A model generated the notes under the pieces. The model saw only the letters and a program-made list of their open reading frames with translations, was not told the origin of the DNA and ran no database searches. From an uncultured Gemmatimonadota bacterium (GTDB lineage Bacteria; Gemmatimonadota; Gemmatimonadetes; Gemmatimonadales; Gemmatimonadaceae): DNA of 64,000 nt. The stretch spans positions 62,001 through 126,000 of the forward strand of contig CADEFN010000006.1 in NCBI GenBank assembly GCA_902826615.1. The letters are read 5' to 3'. The position numbers and the translations under genes were made by a program. Shown here piece by piece: positions 30,918 to 39,254 of this stretch (position 1 is its first letter; every line of letters starts with the position of its first letter).

Positions 30918-32223
30918 ATGGCGAGCAGCCGGCCACACGGCCCGGCTGCTCCTTGCGATGGCCCTTGTGACGTTGTCAGCGTCCGCACAGGGGCCCGTGA
31001 CCATCGTACGCGCGGCACAAGTGATTGATGGCCGTGGCGGTCCACCGCTGCGGCCTGGTGCCATCCGCGTGGAAGGTGACCGCATCACAGCGGTTGGGGC
31101 GACGCTACCGGTCCCCGCCGGTGCGCGTGTCATCGACCTCGGGAGTGCCACGCTCCTTCCTGGTCTGATCGATCTGCACACCCATCTGACCAACCGGATG
31201 GGTGTGCACTGGGAAGATGGTTTGGTGAAGACCACGCCTGGGCACGACGCGCTCTGGGGTGCGCACAATGCCCGAATCACCCTCGACGCCGGCTTCACCA
31301 CGGCGCGGGACATGGGGCCCACCTGGCCCTTCGTCGATGTCGACCTGCGCAACGCCATCAATGAAGGCGCCATTCCCGGTCCGCGGATGCTTGTGGCGGG
31401 GAACTACGTCTCCTCCACCGGTGGGGCCGGCGACGCGCGACAGTTTTCCGTCTATGTGGATGTGCCGGTGGTGAAGAACCTGGCCGACGGTCCCGACGAG
31501 GTCACGAAGGCCGTGCGCACCAACCTCAAGAATGGTGCGGACTTCATCAAGATCCTTGCGACTGGCGCCATCCTCTCCAAGGGGATCGCGCCGGGGGCGC
31601 AACAATACTCCGACGCCGAAATCCAGGCAGCGGTGACCGAGACGACAAGGTGGGGAAAGCAGGTGGCTTCGCACGCTCATGGTGCAGGGGGCATCAAGGC
31701 GTCCATCCGCGCCGGGGTGCGCACCGTGGATCATGGCTCGGACCTCGACGACGAGGCGGTCGCACTCCTCAAGGCGTCGAACCGCCGCACCTTCTACGTA
31801 CCAACACTCTACACCAGTGATGCCATTGCCGAGGAAGGGGAGAAGAACAACATCCCCGCGTCGGAACGGGAGCGCTCGCGACAGATGGCGGGAGTAAAGA
31901 GTGCCGGCTTCAAGCGAGCTCTAGCCGCTGGACTCCCCATCGGTTTTGCCACCGACGCCTCGGTGATCCCGCACGGTCTCAACGCTCGCGAGTTCGTCTC
32001 CCGGTCCAGACTCGGCGAGTCGCCGATGGCCAGCATTGTGTCAGCCACCGCCCTCAACGCCGAGATCATCGGGTGGCAGGATCGTGTGGGAACCATTGAA
32101 GCAGGCAAGTTTGCGGACATGATCGCGGTGGCTGCCGACCCACTCCAGGACATCTCGGTGTTGTCGCAGGTGAGGTTTGTGATGAAGGGCGGGGTAGTGC
32201 ACCGCAACGATCTCCCACGCTGA
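30898..32223 (+). CDS. Exported amidohydrolase (imidazolonepropionase/prolidase-like, M38 type)
   Basis: The protein has 441 residues from GTG 30898, which overlaps the peptidase gene by 20 bases and gives a signal peptide (TARLLLAMALVTLSASA). A shorter start at ATG 30958 is possible. The metal ligands of the amidohydrolase superfamily are present: H-x-H in DLHTHL, the Lys for carboxylation in DFIKILATG, His in VASHAHG and TVDHGSD, and Asp in FATDAS. It may act on dipeptides or cyclic amides released by the neighbouring peptidase, which is inference from context. A likely terminator follows. Confidence 0.9.
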   Translation: MTVQPCKWRAAGHTARLLLAMALVTLSASAQGPVTIVRAAQVIDGRGGPPLRPGAIRVEGDRITAVGATLPVPAGARVIDLGSATLLPGLIDLHTHLTNRMGVHWEDGLVKTTPGHDALWGAHNARITLDAGFTTARDMGPTWPFVDVDLRNAINEGAIPGPRMLVAGNYVSSTGGAGDARQFSVYVDVPVVKNLADGPDEVTKAVRTNLKNGADFIKILATGAILSKGIAPGAQQYSDAEIQAAVTETTRWGKQVASHAHGAGGIKASIRAGVRTVDHGSDLDDEAVALLKASNRRTFYVPTLYTSDAIAEEGEKNNIPASERERSRQMAGVKSAGFKRALAAGLPIGFATDASVIPHGLNAREFVSRSRLGESPMASIVSATALNAEIIGWQDRVGTIEAGKFADMIAVAADPLQDISVLSQVRFVMKGGVVHRNDLPR

Positions 32224-32246
32224 TCGCTTTACCCGGACGAAGTGGG

Positions 32247-32285
32247 GCCGGAGCTCGCGCAGCGGCGAACTCCGGCACCGTTTTT
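32247..32285 (+). terminator. Probable intrinsic terminator after the amidohydrolase gene
   Basis: GCCGGAG (32247-32253) pairs with CTCCGGC (32270-32276) around a 16-base loop that can pair further (CTCGC with GCG). It is followed after ACCG by TTTTT. It sits 24 bases after the stop codon. Confidence 0.6.
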
Positions 32286-32307
32286 CATCACTATGCCAGC
32301 GTCTCGC

Positions 32308-32853
32308 TCAGACAGGGCAGGATACGGCCGGATTGAAGGGAGTAAAAACGCCGTTCGGATTGTCCTTGTGCACCCAGACGTGCAGGCTCCAGTGCGGCGC
32401 GGGCACCGGGGTGCCGCCGATGTCGAAGAGTTGCCCGTCGAGTGAGGGACGTGGCTGGCCGACGTCGATCACGATGTACTCCACAGCCACGAGCTTGAGT
32501 TTCCCTTCCTTGTTTGGCGCGTAGAGCATGACTTCCGGCTTGAGCGGATCGAACACCGGATCCACGAGGCCGAAGTTCGCCCAGTGGAATCCCATGCCAC
32601 CCAGACCCGGTACCGCTACACACACCGGCGTTGACGCGTACCCTGCTTTCGTCGCCTGCTCGGTGGCACTGAAGCGAGCGGTCGCGGACTTGATGGCTTG
32701 CAGCGAGCTGCTGGAGAGCATTGCCGTCGAGGCGGCCGTACTCGTTCCGTGCATGCCGGCATGCGAAACGGCGCTGGGCGCCTCGCTACATGCGACGGCT
32801 ACAGTTGCAGCAGCAAACAACGAGGGGATGAGCAACTTCCTGGTGCGGGTCAT
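32308..32853 (-). CDS. Putative lipoprotein of unknown function
   Basis: The 181-residue protein begins with a lipoprotein signal (SLFAAATVAVAC, lipid site Cys22). The mature part has a spacer rich in Ser and Ala, then a domain with WANFGLVDPVFDPLKPEVMLYAP and PAPHWSLHVWVHKDNPNGVFTPFNP. I do not recognise the family by name. The closing segment with two His-Trp pairs could bind a metal, but there is no firm evidence. It is convergent with the amidohydrolase gene and divergent from the YjdF-like gene, with a palindrome in the shared upstream region. Confidence 0.78.
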   Translation of the reverse strand: MTRTRKLLIPSLFAAATVAVACSEAPSAVSHAGMHGTSTAASTAMLSSSSLQAIKSATARFSATEQATKAGYASTPVCVAVPGLGGMGFHWANFGLVDPVFDPLKPEVMLYAPNKEGKLKLVAVEYIVIDVGQPRPSLDGQLFDIGGTPVPAPHWSLHVWVHKDNPNGVFTPFNPAVSCPV

Positions 32854-32936
32854 ATGAGTTCTCCGAGGTCGAGTCGAGGGGTTCCTGGCGTGGCGCCGTT
32901 GTGTGTGTGAAGGTGTCAGCGTCGACTCGGTTCGTC

Positions 32937-32954
32937 TTGGGTGAATTGACCCAA
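32937..32954. promoter_or_regulatory. Perfect inverted repeat in a divergent intergenic region
   Basis: TTGGGT-gaattg-ACCCAA is a perfect six-base palindrome with a six-base centre. It lies between the lipoprotein gene (minus) and the YjdF-like gene (plus). A possible -35 (TTGACC, 32946-32951) overlaps its right arm. It is the expected form of a dimeric repressor operator. The regulator is not identified. Confidence 0.5.
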
Positions 32955-33043
32955 CTTTATTCGCGCGCAGATTGTCTGGTCTGGCGAAACGTCACCGATG
33001 TGCTCGACCGATCGTCTACTGCATACCCACTCATCTTCTGGTG

Positions 33044-33658
33044 ATGACGCTTCTATACGCCGCAGTTTGTCTCGCGCTGCTCTGGTCGGGTATCGGCCCC
33101 TTCGACCGGACCACCTGGTGGCTCGAGATTGCGCCGATCCTGATCGGATTCCCCGTGATGTGGCTGACCCGGCATCGCTTTCGTCTTACGACGCTTGTCT
33201 ACGTGCTCATCGCCATTCACGCCGTCATCCTGATGGTGGGCGGGCACTGGAGTTACGCGCGTGTGCCCGCAGGATTCTGGGTGCAGGACTGGTTTGCGCT
33301 CAGCCGCAACCCGTACGACAAGCTCGGCCATCTCGCGCAGGGTTTTGTCCCGGCGATGGTGGCGCGCGAGATCTTCCTGCGGCAGGGCGTGGTGAATGGG
33401 CGCCGGTGGGCGGCCTTTCTCATCACCTGTTTCGTGCTGGCACTGAGCGCCACCTACGAGCTGATCGAGTGGTGGGCAGCGCTCGCGTTAGGTCAGGGGG
33501 CCGACGAGTTCCTCGGCACACAGGGCGACATGTGGGACACGCAATCGGACATGTTCATGGCCTTCATTGGTGCGACCGTGGCACTGGCCCTGCTCTCGCG
33601 CTGGCATGACCGTCAGCTCAGTACGCTGCCGAGCCGGGAAGGGCGCACCCGGCCGTGA
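33044..33658 (+). CDS. YjdF-like (DUF2238) inner membrane protein
   Basis: The 204-residue protein is read from ATG 33044, and neighbouring in-frame GTG 33041 and TTG 32972 are possible. It has about six membrane helices. The loop motif NPYDKLGHLAQGFVPAMVAREIFLR and the later SATYELIEWWAALALG, DEFLGTQGDMWDTQSDM are hallmarks of the DUF2238/YjdF family. Conserved Asp, His and Glu at membrane borders suggest a metal site or proton path, but the function is unknown. The gene is convergent with the M1 peptidase gene, with a GC-rich hairpin over their shared end. Confidence 0.88.
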   Translation: MTLLYAAVCLALLWSGIGPFDRTTWWLEIAPILIGFPVMWLTRHRFRLTTLVYVLIAIHAVILMVGGHWSYARVPAGFWVQDWFALSRNPYDKLGHLAQGFVPAMVAREIFLRQGVVNGRRWAAFLITCFVLALSATYELIEWWAALALGQGADEFLGTQGDMWDTQSDMFMAFIGATVALALLSRWHDRQLSTLPSREGRTRP

Positions 33659-33670
33659 CGGCGCCGGGTG
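33646..33670. terminator. GC-rich hairpin at the convergent ends of the YjdF-like and M1 genes
   Basis: CACCCGGC (33646-33653) pairs perfectly with GCCGGGTG (33663-33670) around nine bases. The hairpin spans the YjdF-like stop codon. No T tract follows in either direction, so it may act by pausing only. Confidence 0.35.
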
Positions 33671-33680
33671 GCCACAGCGC

Positions 33681-35747
33681 CTAACGAACGCAGGCCGCCG
33701 GCACGGGGCGGTTCGGGGCCGAGGCGGCCGGCGTGCTGGCCCGCTCGGGACGCGGCCAGACGTTGTCATCCGGGTCGCGATCGGGAAAGCGGCACTCGGG
33801 GTCGAGGTTCACCTTCACGATCTTCCGCGAACCGAACATCAGGTTTGCGCTGAACGTCCGGCTCCCGCCAAACCAGACATCCACCGGGTAGGTGACGCGT
33901 GCGGTCGTCGGGCTGGTCATTACCGCGTTCTTCATGGGGCGAATGGGTGCCCCGTCGGGCGCAAAGGTCACGTCCAGCACCACCGGCGACGGCATCTGAC
34001 CATCCTGCTGCACCGAGACCGTGGTGCGGATCCCGGCCGGCTTCACCGAAACAATCGACCCGTCCACACTCTCGGTCGTGAAGAGCCAGTAGTACCAGAA
34101 CCAACCCAGGTCCTGACCTAACGAGCGCTGCATCGAGAACATCCAGTCCCAGGGCGAGGGGTGCTTCCACATCCATGCTTCACCCCACTCGCGGTGCGCA
34201 CGCTGCACCGCGGTGTCGCCCACGATGCCGCCAAGCATGGACAGCATGAGTGGGGTCTTGGAATATGTCGTGAACCCGTAGAACCCCGGCCCCGCGTAGT
34301 TGGCGTTCCACATCATCGGTGGCTCGGCTTCGTTGCCCGAGGTTCGCCCGTACGACTGACCGAGCCCGTTGAGGTCGGGCGCCTTTTTCGCGTTGTCGGC
34401 CGCCGAGAGGATATTCATGTACTGATTGAACCCTTCATCCATCCAGCCATACCAGGTCTCGTTGTTGCTGACCACCATCGGCCACCACTGGTGCGCGGTC
34501 TCGTGGTCGGCGGCGCCGATGTTGGAGTTGATCACCATCGGGTACTCCATGCCGGCACTCGGCCCATCCTGCAACGTGAGTTGCGGGAACTGGTATGGGA
34601 ACCAGAGCTTCGAGTAGTACTCGAGGGCATGACGGCTCACCTGACCGGCGGTGGCGTAGAGGCCCGCGCGGCCGGGGAGAAAGACCATGTGGATTGGCAC
34701 TACGCCCTTGCCAGGAATCGTGGCACGCGTTGCTGTCCACACAAACTGCTTCGCGGTTGCCCAGGCAAAGTCGTTCACGTTGTCCGCCACCTTGTGCCAC
34801 ACCAGCCGGTCGCCCGCGGCGGTGGCCACCCCCGGCCCCGACTCGTCAGGCGCGACGATGGTGGTGATGTCGTCAGTGGTGAGTGCCTTGGTCAGTCGTT
34901 CGCGAATGGTCGGGGTGAGCACCTGCTCGGGGTTCTGCAGCGTTCCGGTGCCACTCACGATCCAGCCCGCGGGCACGTCGATTTTCACATCATAGCGCCC
35001 GAACTCATTGTAGAACTCGGACGGGCCGAGGTAGAGCTCGGAGTCCCAGCCGCGCAGGTCGTCATACATGGCCACCCGCGGAAACCACTGCGTGGGCTGA
35101 TACAGCGAATCGGCCCATCGCATGGTCATGCGGTGTCCCGAGCCGGGTCCACCGGGAAGCTTGAAGTTCCAGTCGATTTCCAGTGTCACCTTGCTTTTCG
35201 GCGGAATCGGGGACGCCAGGGCCACCCGTCCGAAGGTCGAGGCCGCATTCTGCAGCGTTGGTTCGGTCACCGGTGCGTTAGGCGGGCCCGGGCGTGGTGT
35301 CAGTCGGCCGGTCTTGCCGTCAACGGTGAGGCGGGTGATCACCATGCCTTCGGTGTTTTCGGCCGGCACCCACGGTGCGGCGCGCGGGTGTTCACCACGG
35401 AAGTGGTTACCTGGGAGCCGCAGACCGATGGCACGCAGGGTGTCGGGGCTCTCGTTATGCACCGTGATCGTCTCGCTGCCGGCCAGTCGCGAGGCCGGGA
35501 CGTCGAGTTTGACGGAGATCGTGTAGTCGGTGCGAAGCTGCCAGTAGTGGCGGCCGGGGCGACCAGTGGAGTCACGCGTCCCCGCCGCAAAGGCTCGGCG
35601 GATCGCGTTGGTCATAGGGATGTCTCGCCGGATGGCACGATCGGGGCGTTGCGCCGACACGGCAAGAGGTGCGCAGAGAACGAGGATGGGGAGAAGCTGA
35701 CGCACGAGGACCCCGCCGCGAGTGATGTTTGGGCGTGCTGAAGACAT
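33681..35747 (-). CDS. Secreted M1-family zinc metallopeptidase
   Basis: The 688-residue protein from ATG 35747 has a signal peptide (VRQLLPILVLCAPLAVSAQ). An N-terminal beta domain (about 70-260) precedes the catalytic domain. The zinc motif H415-E-T-A-H419 with E438 (18 residues later, WMDEGFNQY) is complete. The exopeptidase motif appears as GPSAGMEYP in place of GAMEN, which may change the grip on the free N-terminus. It would remove residues from peptides in the periplasm or outside. The last codons are CGT TAG within CGTTAGGC. It is divergent from the ABC exporter gene. Confidence 0.93.
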   Translation of the reverse strand: MSSARPNITRGGVLVRQLLPILVLCAPLAVSAQRPDRAIRRDIPMTNAIRRAFAAGTRDSTGRPGRHYWQLRTDYTISVKLDVPASRLAGSETITVHNESPDTLRAIGLRLPGNHFRGEHPRAAPWVPAENTEGMVITRLTVDGKTGRLTPRPGPPNAPVTEPTLQNAASTFGRVALASPIPPKSKVTLEIDWNFKLPGGPGSGHRMTMRWADSLYQPTQWFPRVAMYDDLRGWDSELYLGPSEFYNEFGRYDVKIDVPAGWIVSGTGTLQNPEQVLTPTIRERLTKALTTDDITTIVAPDESGPGVATAAGDRLVWHKVADNVNDFAWATAKQFVWTATRATIPGKGVVPIHMVFLPGRAGLYATAGQVSRHALEYYSKLWFPYQFPQLTLQDGPSAGMEYPMVINSNIGAADHETAHQWWPMVVSNNETWYGWMDEGFNQYMNILSAADNAKKAPDLNGLGQSYGRTSGNEAEPPMMWNANYAGPGFYGFTTYSKTPLMLSMLGGIVGDTAVQRAHREWGEAWMWKHPSPWDWMFSMQRSLGQDLGWFWYYWLFTTESVDGSIVSVKPAGIRTTVSVQQDGQMPSPVVLDVTFAPDGAPIRPMKNAVMTSPTTARVTYPVDVWFGGSRTFSANLMFGSRKIVKVNLDPECRFPDRDPDDNVWPRPERASTPAASAPNRPVPAACVR

Positions 35748-35830
35748 GGTCACGAATGATGGCAGTCTGGACGCGTCGAGGGGAGTGTCCCGCCGGTCGC
35801 CTCCCCGTGTCCCGTCGGCCGTTTGTGGTC

Positions 35831-35846
35831 TAGATACCTTTCGCGC
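35831..35846 (+). promoter_or_regulatory. Possible -10 element directly ahead of the ABC exporter gene
   Basis: TAGATA at 35831-35836 lies ten bases before the ATG, and no ribosome site is visible. If it is the -10 box, transcription would start within a few bases of the ATG, giving a nearly leaderless mRNA. The -35 region is not clear, so this is tentative. Confidence 0.4.
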
Positions 35847-37748
35847 ATGACAGCTCCACGCCCGTCCCGACGGGGCCCCCCGCTTCCCAGCACTGCACCA
35901 CGCCCGACGTTCAAGGAGCGGATCGCCGCCCTCAAGTACGTGCCGCGTCTCATGCGGATGGTCTGGGAGACACATCGTGGGCTTACCGCGACCATGGCAG
36001 CCCTCCGGCTGGTGCGTGGTGTCCTTCCCATCGCCGGGTTGTGGATCGCCAAGCTCATCATCGATGGCGTGGTGGAGGCGCAACGCACGGGCCAGAGCTG
36101 GCGTGTGGTGCTTCCGCTGATTGGCATCGAACTCGCCATTGTCGTGGTGGGCGAGCTGCTGTCGCGTGCCTCCATGCTGATCGACGGACAACTCTCCGAT
36201 CTCTTCACGATCCGGACGAGTGTGCGTCTCATGGAACACGCCGCCACTCTCGATCTCGCGCAGTTCGAGGACCCCGCCTTTTACGACCACCTCGATCGCG
36301 CACGACGCCAGACCTCAGGACGGCTCGGACTGCTCTCACAAGTACTCGCCATCGGGGAGAGCCTGATTACGCTCTCCACGCTCGCGGCGGTGCTGCTGGC
36401 GTTCAATCCGTGGCTGATGCTCCTCCTCGTGGCGACCATTCTGCCACGCTTCTGGAGTGAATCACACTTTGCGGCACGACAGTACTCGCTCATGTACGGT
36501 TGGACCCCGCGGCGGCGTCAGCTCGACTACTTGCGATATGCCGGTGCGAGCGACGAAACCGCCAAAGAGGTGCAGCTCTTCGGGCTCGCCCCCTGGCTGA
36601 TCGCGCGCTTCCGGCGCCTCTCCGAGCAGTACTATCGTGAGAACCGCTCCCTGGCGGTCAAGCGCTCCCTCGCCGGGTCGGCGCTCAGTCTGCTCGGCAC
36701 CGCGGGATACTACGCCGCATATCTCGTCATCATCGCACAAACGGTGGCCGGTGCCATCACGTTAGGCTCGCTCACCTTCCTCGCCGCCTCCTTTGTGCGT
36801 GGTCGCGATCTGGTGCAGGGACTCCTGGGCATGGTGAGCTCGATTCACGAGGAGGCCCTGTACCTCAAGGATCTCTTCGTCTTCTTCGAGATGGAACCGA
36901 CGATCGCGAGGAAGGACAGCACACGTCCCGTGCCGGCGGCGCTGCGCGAGGGGTTCCGCTTTGAAGATGTGGGCTTCCGCTACCCGGGGAGCGAACGCTG
37001 GGCCGTGCGGCATCTGAGTTTTGTGCTGCGCCCCGGCGAACGCGTAGCCCTGGTCGGCGAAAATGGCGCCGGGAAAACCACCCTCACCAAACTTCTCGCT
37101 CGCCTCTACGATCCCACCGAGGGGCGCATCCTCCTCGATGGCATTGACCTCAAGGAGTACGATGTGGCGTCGCTGCGGCGCGCCATCGGCGTGATCTTCC
37201 AGGATTTTGTGCGATACGACATGCGGCTCGCCGAGAACGTCGGTGTGGGTGATATCGCGCTGGCCGAGGAATACCTCGACAGCGACGACGGGATGTCGAA
37301 GACCGATACCGACGCCCCACGTCCCGAGGCGATGGATGCGGCGGCTGAGAAGTCGCTGGCCTCGTCCCTCATCGAACGCTTCCCTGATGGCTGGAAGCAG
37401 ATGCTGGGCCGCCGGTTTCATGACGGGCTCGATCTCTCCGGTGGTGAGTGGCAGAAGGTGGCCCTCGCGCGCTCGTACATGCGCGACGCCCAGCTCATGA
37501 TTCTGGACGAACCCACCGCGGCGCTCGATGCGCGGGCCGAGGCGGAGGTGTTCAATCGGTTTGCGGGGCTGATGGAAGGGCGCGGCGCGGTTATCATCTC
37601 GCATCGCTTTTCCACCGTGCGAATGGCCGATCGCATTCTCGTGCTCAAGAACGGAGAGCTGGTCGAGGACGGACCGCACGAGGCCCTGGTGGATGGCGGT
37701 GGGTTGTACGGAGAGTTGTTTGCACTGCAGGCCGCTGGCTACAAATGA
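35847..37748 (+). CDS. ABC exporter, fused membrane and ATPase domains
   Basis: The protein has 633 residues from ATG 35847. An N-terminal basic segment is followed by six membrane helices (about 50-350) and an ATPase domain (about 370-625) with Walker A GENGAGKTT, signature DLSGGEWQKVALARS, Walker B LMILDEPTAALD and switch His in ISHRFSTV. It works as a half-size exporter that dimerises. Between Walker A and the signature there is an acidic insertion (LDSDDGMSKTDTDAPRPEAMD) in the helical subdomain not usual for the family. The substrate is unknown. The decarboxylase gene follows after 25 bases and may be co-transcribed. Confidence 0.93.
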   Translation: MTAPRPSRRGPPLPSTAPRPTFKERIAALKYVPRLMRMVWETHRGLTATMAALRLVRGVLPIAGLWIAKLIIDGVVEAQRTGQSWRVVLPLIGIELAIVVVGELLSRASMLIDGQLSDLFTIRTSVRLMEHAATLDLAQFEDPAFYDHLDRARRQTSGRLGLLSQVLAIGESLITLSTLAAVLLAFNPWLMLLLVATILPRFWSESHFAARQYSLMYGWTPRRRQLDYLRYAGASDETAKEVQLFGLAPWLIARFRRLSEQYYRENRSLAVKRSLAGSALSLLGTAGYYAAYLVIIAQTVAGAITLGSLTFLAASFVRGRDLVQGLLGMVSSIHEEALYLKDLFVFFEMEPTIARKDSTRPVPAALREGFRFEDVGFRYPGSERWAVRHLSFVLRPGERVALVGENGAGKTTLTKLLARLYDPTEGRILLDGIDLKEYDVASLRRAIGVIFQDFVRYDMRLAENVGVGDIALAEEYLDSDDGMSKTDTDAPRPEAMDAAAEKSLASSLIERFPDGWKQMLGRRFHDGLDLSGGEWQKVALARSYMRDAQLMILDEPTAALDARAEAEVFNRFAGLMEGRGAVIISHRFSTVRMADRILVLKNGELVEDGPHEALVDGGGLYGELFALQAAGYK

Positions 37749-37773
37749 TCCGAACCGAAACCGGTGCAGCGAC

Positions 37774-39186
37774 ATGACGCCTGACGAGTATCGGGAGTGG
37801 GCCGAGCGAGCCGCGGCGTGGGGCGCGGCCTACCGTGCGACCTTGCGGGAACGTCCGGTGCGCCCGGATCTCGTCCCCGGGAGCATAACGAGACAGCTCC
37901 CCGCGTCGGCCCCCGAGACGCCCGAGTCGATGGAGCAGGTCTTCGCCGACTTCGAGCGCATCATTGTGCCGGGGATGACACACTGGCAGCATCCGCGCTT
38001 TTTCGCCTATTTCCCGGCCAATGCGGCGCCAGCCTCGATTGTGGCCGAGCACCTGGTGAGTGCGATGGCCGCACAGTGCATGTTGTGGCAGACCTCGCCC
38101 GCGGCCACCGAACTCGAAACCGTGGTGCTCGACTGGTTCCGCCAATCGTTAGGTCTCCCCGCGACGTTCACCGGGGTGATTCAGGATACGGCGTCGTCGG
38201 CGACACTCGCGGCGGTGCTGGTCATGCGAGAGCGGGCGCTGGCATGGGCCGGGAACCGCCAGGGACTGGCCGGTCAGCCCACACTCCGGGTGTATGCGTC
38301 GGATCAGGTGCATACGTCCATCGATCGCGCGATCTGGGTGTCGGGGATCGGTGAAGCGAATCTGGTCCGCGTTCGCACGCAGGGCGCAGGACGTGGCATG
38401 GACGTGGCCGAACTCGAAGCCCGCATAACGAGTGACCGGGCGGCGGGGCTGGTCCCGGCCGGGATCATTCCCTGTGTTGGCGGTACGAGTGTCGGCGCCA
38501 CCGACGACATTGGGGCCGTCTGCGCGGTGGCCGCCAAACATGGCCTCTACACCCACGTGGACGCCGCCTGGGCCGGCTCGGCCATGATTTGCCCGGAGTA
38601 CCGCCATTACTGGGATGGCGTCGACCAGGCCGACAGCGTGGTACTCAATCCCCACAAATGGTTAGGCGCGCAGTTCGACTGCTGCACCCACTACGTGCGC
38701 GATCCCGCGAGTCTGGTGCGGACCCTGGCCATCCAGCCCGAGTACCTCAAGACCCACGGTACCACCGGCATCGTGAACTACAGTGAGTGGCATGTGCCCC
38801 TGGGCCGTCGCTTTCGTGCCCTCAAGCTGTGGTTCCTGCTGCGGGTGCATGGGCTCGAGGGCCTCAGAACCATGATCCGGCAGCATGTGGCATGGTCGGG
38901 CGCGCTCTGTGGGGCCCTGCGCCAAGTCCCCGGATTCGAGATCGTCAGCGAGCCCATGTTGTCGCTCTTTGCTTTCCGCCATGTGCCCGGCAGGGTGTCA
39001 GACGTCGATGCGCACAACGTGGCCCTCGTCAACGCCATCAACACCGATGGTCGCATCTACCTGACGCAAACAAAGGTTGACGGACGTACCGCCATTCGCT
39101 TTCAGGTCGGGGCCTTTGACGCCGAAGAATCCGATGTCATGTCGGCCCTGACAGTGATCCGCGAAGTGGCTGAGCGTATGCAATAA
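37774..39186 (+). CDS. PLP-dependent group II (aromatic amino acid type) decarboxylase
   Basis: The 470-residue protein from ATG 37774 matches the DDC family. The substrate-loop side is [26 protein letters not shown], the PLP ring is held by H-x-D in [18 protein letters not shown], and the Schiff-base Lys is K295 in [12 protein letters not shown]. The length and the early HPRFFAYFP block favour aromatic-L-amino-acid or tyrosine decarboxylases over glutamate decarboxylase. It would convert an amino acid to its amine plus CO2 in the cytoplasm. The exporter just upstream could expel the product, which is inference. Confidence 0.92.
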   Translation: MTPDEYREWAERAAAWGAAYRATLRERPVRPDLVPGSITRQLPASAPETPESMEQVFADFERIIVPGMTHWQHPRFFAYFPANAAPASIVAEHLVSAMAAQCMLWQTSPAATELETVVLDWFRQSLGLPATFTGVIQDTASSATLAAVLVMRERALAWAGNRQGLAGQPTLRVYASDQVHTSIDRAIWVSGIGEANLVRVRTQGAGRGMDVAELEARITSDRAAGLVPAGIIPCVGGTSVGATDDIGAVCAVAAKHGLYTHVDAAWAGSAMICPEYRHYWDGVDQADSVVLNPHKWLGAQFDCCTHYVRDPASLVRTLAIQPEYLKTHGTTGIVNYSEWHVPLGRRFRALKLWFLLRVHGLEGLRTMIRQHVAWSGALCGALRQVPGFEIVSEPMLSLFAFRHVPGRVSDVDAHNVALVNAINTDGRIYLTQTKVDGRTAIRFQVGAFDAEESDVMSALTVIREVAERMQ

Positions 39187-39254
39187 CGCTGGTCGCTTCG
39201 GCGGTGCCTTTGTACCTTCAGAGTCTGCCGTCTGCCGCCCTCTTCGCCCCAAGA

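Noticed and set aside
34161-35741. 526-residue plus-strand open frame
   Set aside because: It lies wholly opposite the M1 peptidase gene, whose motifs are complete. It has no recognisable domain and shows the composition of a shadow frame in GC-rich DNA.
35748-36290. Long N-terminal extension of the M1 peptidase
   Set aside because: The frame stays open for 181 codons upstream, but it overlaps the divergent ABC exporter gene and lacks protein-like composition. The start at 35747 gives a proper signal peptide.
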